Assembly (NCBI GenBank): GCA_947479185.1
Contig: CANJYY010000126.1
Coordinates: forward strand, 1-7,145
Direction: 5' to 3'
Source of the DNA: Caulobacteraceae bacterium
GTDB lineage: Bacteria; Pseudomonadota; Alphaproteobacteria; Caulobacterales; Caulobacteraceae
DNA length: 7,145 nt
The translations under genes and the position numbers were made by a program. The notes beneath the pieces were generated by a model that worked only from the letters and a program-made list of their open reading frames with translations, did no database searches and was not told where the DNA came from. Of this stretch, positions 4,563-7,145 are shown in pieces. The first letter of the stretch is position 1; each line of letters starts with the position of its first letter.

Positions 4563-7145
4563 CGCGATGGTCGTGCGGGCGGTCGATCCGCGGGCGTAGA
4601 CCGACGGGCGGTACATGTCGCGGGCCTCCGGCGCGGGCAGGAAGAAGTCGCCGGGCGTCACGGCCCTCGCCACATAGGCCATGGCGAACGGCTTGGCTCC
4701 GGCCAGATCGAGGGCGGCGATGTAGCGATCGTCGCGCGCCTCCTGCACATCGGCCCCCGACAGTTCGCCGAGGAACTTGAACGGTCCCTCCCTGGCGTCC
4801 TCGGGACCGAGCACGGTCTCGATCTCCCAGCCGGCCGGCAGGGCGTCGTCGACGACCAGAGGCACCGTTCGCGCCTGGCTCGACCGGCCATAGACCAGCA
4901 CGATCACGCGATCGCCCTGCCGCAGGCCGGCGAGATTCACCGCCCCGCCCTGCATGGTGAAGTAGCGCTTGTCGACCGACAGGCCGGACCCGGCCGCGCC
5001 CGGCGCCTCGACGGTCGTGCCATGCACGGTCACGGTCCGCCACAGGGCGCCTGAGCCCTTGTTGGTGAACACCGCGTCGGCAAGGCGGCCGACCGACCAG
5101 CGCGGGGCGCCGCCGGCCGGCGTCAGCGCCAGGGCGCCCTTCCCGTCGACGCGCATCACGCCGGCCGCCTTCAGCATGAACGACGCCGCCTGCAGCAGGC
5201 GGGCCTGCTCCTGGGTGTTCAGCGAGTCGGGATCACGGACGGCGTTCTCAAGCCGGCCCTGTAGACCGCGGGCGATGTCGACTTCGCCGGCCTCATAGGC
5301 GAGGGCGATGATGCCGGCGAGGTCGCGCAGCTGGCTCTGGTACCAGTCGGCCTCGTCGCGGTAGCCGAGCGATGCGACGGCGCGTTTGAAGGCCGACCGG
5401 GCGCGGGCCTTGTCGCCCATCAGGGCCAGGCCGGCGCCGATCTGGGCGCGGGCGAGCGGCGAGTCGTCGTCCTTCATGTGGACGTCGTGCCACCAGCGCA
5501 GGCGCGCCAGGTCGCCCCGGCCGGACTTGGCCAGGATGTAGAGGGCGTAGGCCGAGGCGCGGCTGCGCATCCGCTGTGTCGCCTTCTTCGACTCGGCATC
5601 GTTGCGATACCACCACTCCGGATATTCCAGGCGGTAGGAGACGCTGGCCCAGCCTTCCGGCCGGCTGATCTGGCGCATCGCCGTCAGGGCGCGGTCCATG
5701 GCCGCCTCCGGCACCGGCGCGCCGCGCATCTTGGCTTCCCACAGGAAGTCGGTCGCATAGGCGCCCAGCCAGGCGTCGGCCTCGCCATCGCCGACCCGCC
5801 ACAGTCCGAACGCCCCGTCGAGGGTCTGGCGATCGAGCAGCTTGCCGACCGCGTCGTTCAGCGCCGCCGAGGACGAGCGCCGCTTGGGGTCGGGCGCCAG
5901 TTCGCGGGCGAACAGCAGCGGATAGGCCACCGACACCACCTGTTCGGTGCAGCCGTACGGATAGCGCGACAGCGCCACCGCGATCGGGCCAGGGTCGAAG
6001 CCGCGGAACGGCGAGTAGCTGACCTGCAGGCTGATATCGCCGGCCGCCAGGCCCGCCAGCAGCTGGGCCGACGGGGTGAAGGCCTCGCCCGGCCGCTGCA
6101 GTTCGACGGTCGTGCGGGTGATCGGGCTCCAGCCCAGACGCGTCTGGATCGGATAGTCCTTGCCGGTCGAGAAGTTCGGCCCGGCGACGGAGAAGCCGAC
6201 CTTGCCGATGCCCGAACGGGTCGGGGCGTTGAACGGGATCCGTTCGGCGACCCGCTGGCCGAGCGCCAGCTGGAACAGCTTCTTGAAGGTCATCACCACC
6301 CCGCCGGACGAGCGGGTCTCGGCGGTGTAGCCGCCGGCCGCGCCCTCGACGTTGTGCAGTTCGAGCGTCGCGAACGGCCGGTCGCCCGGGGCCAGGAAGC
6401 GCGGCAGGTTGAGGTCGGCGATCACCGCCTCGCGCACCGTCATCGGCTTCGACACCGAGCCGACAGCCTCGTCGGTCCAGGCCACGGCCATGATCCGCAG
6501 TTCGCCGTTGAAGTCGGCGGCGGGCAGCTTGATCTTCGCCTTGCCGTCGAGACCGGTCTCGACCACGCCGGACCACAGGGCCACCGACTTGATCGGCGTC
6601 ACCGTCAGCCCCTCGCCGCCGAGCTGGTCGGCGCCGAAGTTGACGTTGGCCGGCGCGCCGAGGTTCGGATCGAGCAGGCGGCCGTAGTCATCGCGGTAGT
6701 CGAGCGTCAGCGCCCGCTTGCCGAAGTACCACTTCACCGGATCGGGCGAGTCGAACTTGGTCAGGCGCAGGATACCCTCGTCCACCGCCGCCACGGTCAC
6801 CCGGGCGCGCTGGCCGATGCCGAGGCCGCGGACGGTGACAGGCACCTCCACCGGCGCGCGGCTGTTGAGCTTCACCGGCGTGCCGAGGTCGACCGTCAGC
6901 TTCCGGCCCCTGGGATCGAGCGGCACATACATCAGCCCCAGCGCGCGGCGCGGCTTGGGCGTGACGGACGGGTCGCGCGGCTGGATCACGCTGACCAGCA
7001 CATAGGCCCCGCCGCCCCATGAGGCGTCGGTCTTCAGCGTCACCGACACGCCGTTGGGGCCGACCGAGAAGGTCTTGAAGTCGATCACCCGGTCGGTGGC
7101 CACGGCCACTTGGGCCTCGCCGGCATAGGGAGCCTTGATCGTCAG
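4551..7145 (-). CDS. Bacterial alpha-2-macroglobulin (YfhM-like protease trap), C-terminal part
   Basis: The last 864 residues of a large periplasmic protein that traps proteases by conformational change and thioester bonding. The frame is open to the right edge; the GTG at 7109 is internal, because codons before it (reading LTIKAPYAGEAQ) continue family-like sequence. Full-length members are about 1600-1900 residues, so roughly half, including any signal peptide or lipobox, lies outside. Visible parts: a macroglobulin-like beta domain at the left of the protein (PKPRRALGLMYVPLDP); the conserved A2M block near fragment residues 185-230 (SVALWSGVVETGLDGKAKIKLP); then the thioester domain beginning at RYPYGCTEQ, with C399-T-E-Q402 (bases 5951-5940) forming the Cys-Gln thioester. 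An alpha-helical toroid follows (for example TLDGAFGLW), and last come beta domains ending in DMYRPSVYARG. The thioester motif is intact, so this is the trapping type rather than a degenerate copy. pbpC follows nine bases later. Known pairing suggests that PBP1C repairs wall damage while A2M blocks invading proteases. Confidence 0.95.
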   Translation of the reverse strand: MTIKAPYAGEAQVAVATDRVIDFKTFSVGPNGVSVTLKTDASWGGGAYVLVSVIQPRDPSVTPKPRRALGLMYVPLDPRGRKLTVDLGTPVKLNSRAPVEVPVTVRGLGIGQRARVTVAAVDEGILRLTKFDSPDPVKWYFGKRALTLDYRDDYGRLLDPNLGAPANVNFGADQLGGEGLTVTPIKSVALWSGVVETGLDGKAKIKLPAADFNGELRIMAVAWTDEAVGSVSKPMTVREAVIADLNLPRFLAPGDRPFATLELHNVEGAAGGYTAETRSSGGVVMTFKKLFQLALGQRVAERIPFNAPTRSGIGKVGFSVAGPNFSTGKDYPIQTRLGWSPITRTTVELQRPGEAFTPSAQLLAGLAAGDISLQVSYSPFRGFDPGPIAVALSRYPYGCTEQVVSVAYPLLFARELAPDPKRRSSSAALNDAVGKLLDRQTLDGAFGLWRVGDGEADAWLGAYATDFLWEAKMRGAPVPEAAMDRALTAMRQISRPEGWASVSYRLEYPEWWYRNDAESKKATQRMRSRASAYALYILAKSGRGDLARLRWWHDVHMKDDDSPLARAQIGAGLALMGDKARARSAFKRAVASLGYRDEADWYQSQLRDLAGIIALAYEAGEVDIARGLQGRLENAVRDPDSLNTQEQARLLQAASFMLKAAGVMRVDGKGALALTPAGGAPRWSVGRLADAVFTNKGSGALWRTVTVHGTTVEAPGAAGSGLSVDKRYFTMQGGAVNLAGLRQGDRVIVLVYGRSSQARTVPLVVDDALPAGWEIETVLGPEDAREGPFKFLGELSGADVQEARDDRYIAALDLAGAKPFAMAYVARAVTPGDFFLPAPEARDMYRPSVYARGSTARTTIAPGS

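Noticed and set aside
2760..5054. A 764-residue open frame on + running antisense to pbpC and the end of the A2M gene.
   Set aside because: It is in exact codon register with the sense genes, so stops appear only where sense uses TTA, CTA or TCA, codons that are rare in such GC-rich genes; it ends exactly at a sense TCA serine codon. The translation is low-complexity (Arg/Gly/Gln/His-rich) and matches no family I recognise, while the sense strand encodes clear conserved proteins.
5478..7022. A 514-residue open frame on + antisense to the A2M gene.
   Set aside because: Same codon-register artefact as above; it too ends at a sense TCA codon, and its composition is Arg/Gly/His-rich without domains.

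Overview
The window is gene-dense, very GC-rich DNA with almost no intergenic space. Protein style, GC-ending codons, GTG/TTG starts and gene order suggest an alphaproteobacterium, most likely of the Caulobacterales (Caulobacter/Phenylobacterium/Brevundimonas type). That placement is inferred from family resemblance; there is no rRNA or other marker gene here to prove it.

Left half (1-2514, all on +): the C-terminal catalytic end of an S9 (prolyl oligopeptidase-type) serine peptidase, then a tight three-gene set. This set is a fumarylacetoacetate hydrolase-family enzyme (fumarylpyruvate hydrolase / acylpyruvase type), a zeta-class glutathione S-transferase of the maleylacetoacetate/maleylpyruvate isomerase type, and a beta-class carbonic anhydrase. 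The first two can catalyse consecutive ring-cleavage steps (cis-trans isomerisation, then hydrolysis to fumarate plus pyruvate or acetoacetate). Stop and start overlap by one base between them, and the carbonic anhydrase ribosome binding site overlaps the isomerase stop, so the three are very probably co-transcribed and translationally coupled.

Right half (2511-7145, all on -): a bacterial alpha-2-macroglobulin (thioester protein, N-terminal part beyond the right edge) followed 9 bases later by pbpC (penicillin-binding protein 1C). This is the known bacterial A2M-PBP1C pair: a periplasmic protease trap and a peptidoglycan synthase thought to act together when the envelope is breached. A perfect 6-bp GC hairpin spans the A2M stop and the pbpC Shine-Dalgarno sequence and may couple their translation.

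The two halves converge and their stop codons overlap (4 bp, CTAA), leaving no room for a conventional terminator. I found no tRNA, rRNA, CRISPR, insertion sequence, phage gene or other mobile element. I see no clearly undescribed system; the best leads are the junction hairpin, the altered isomerase active-site motif, the shortened hydrolase loop and the carbonic anhydrase linkage.
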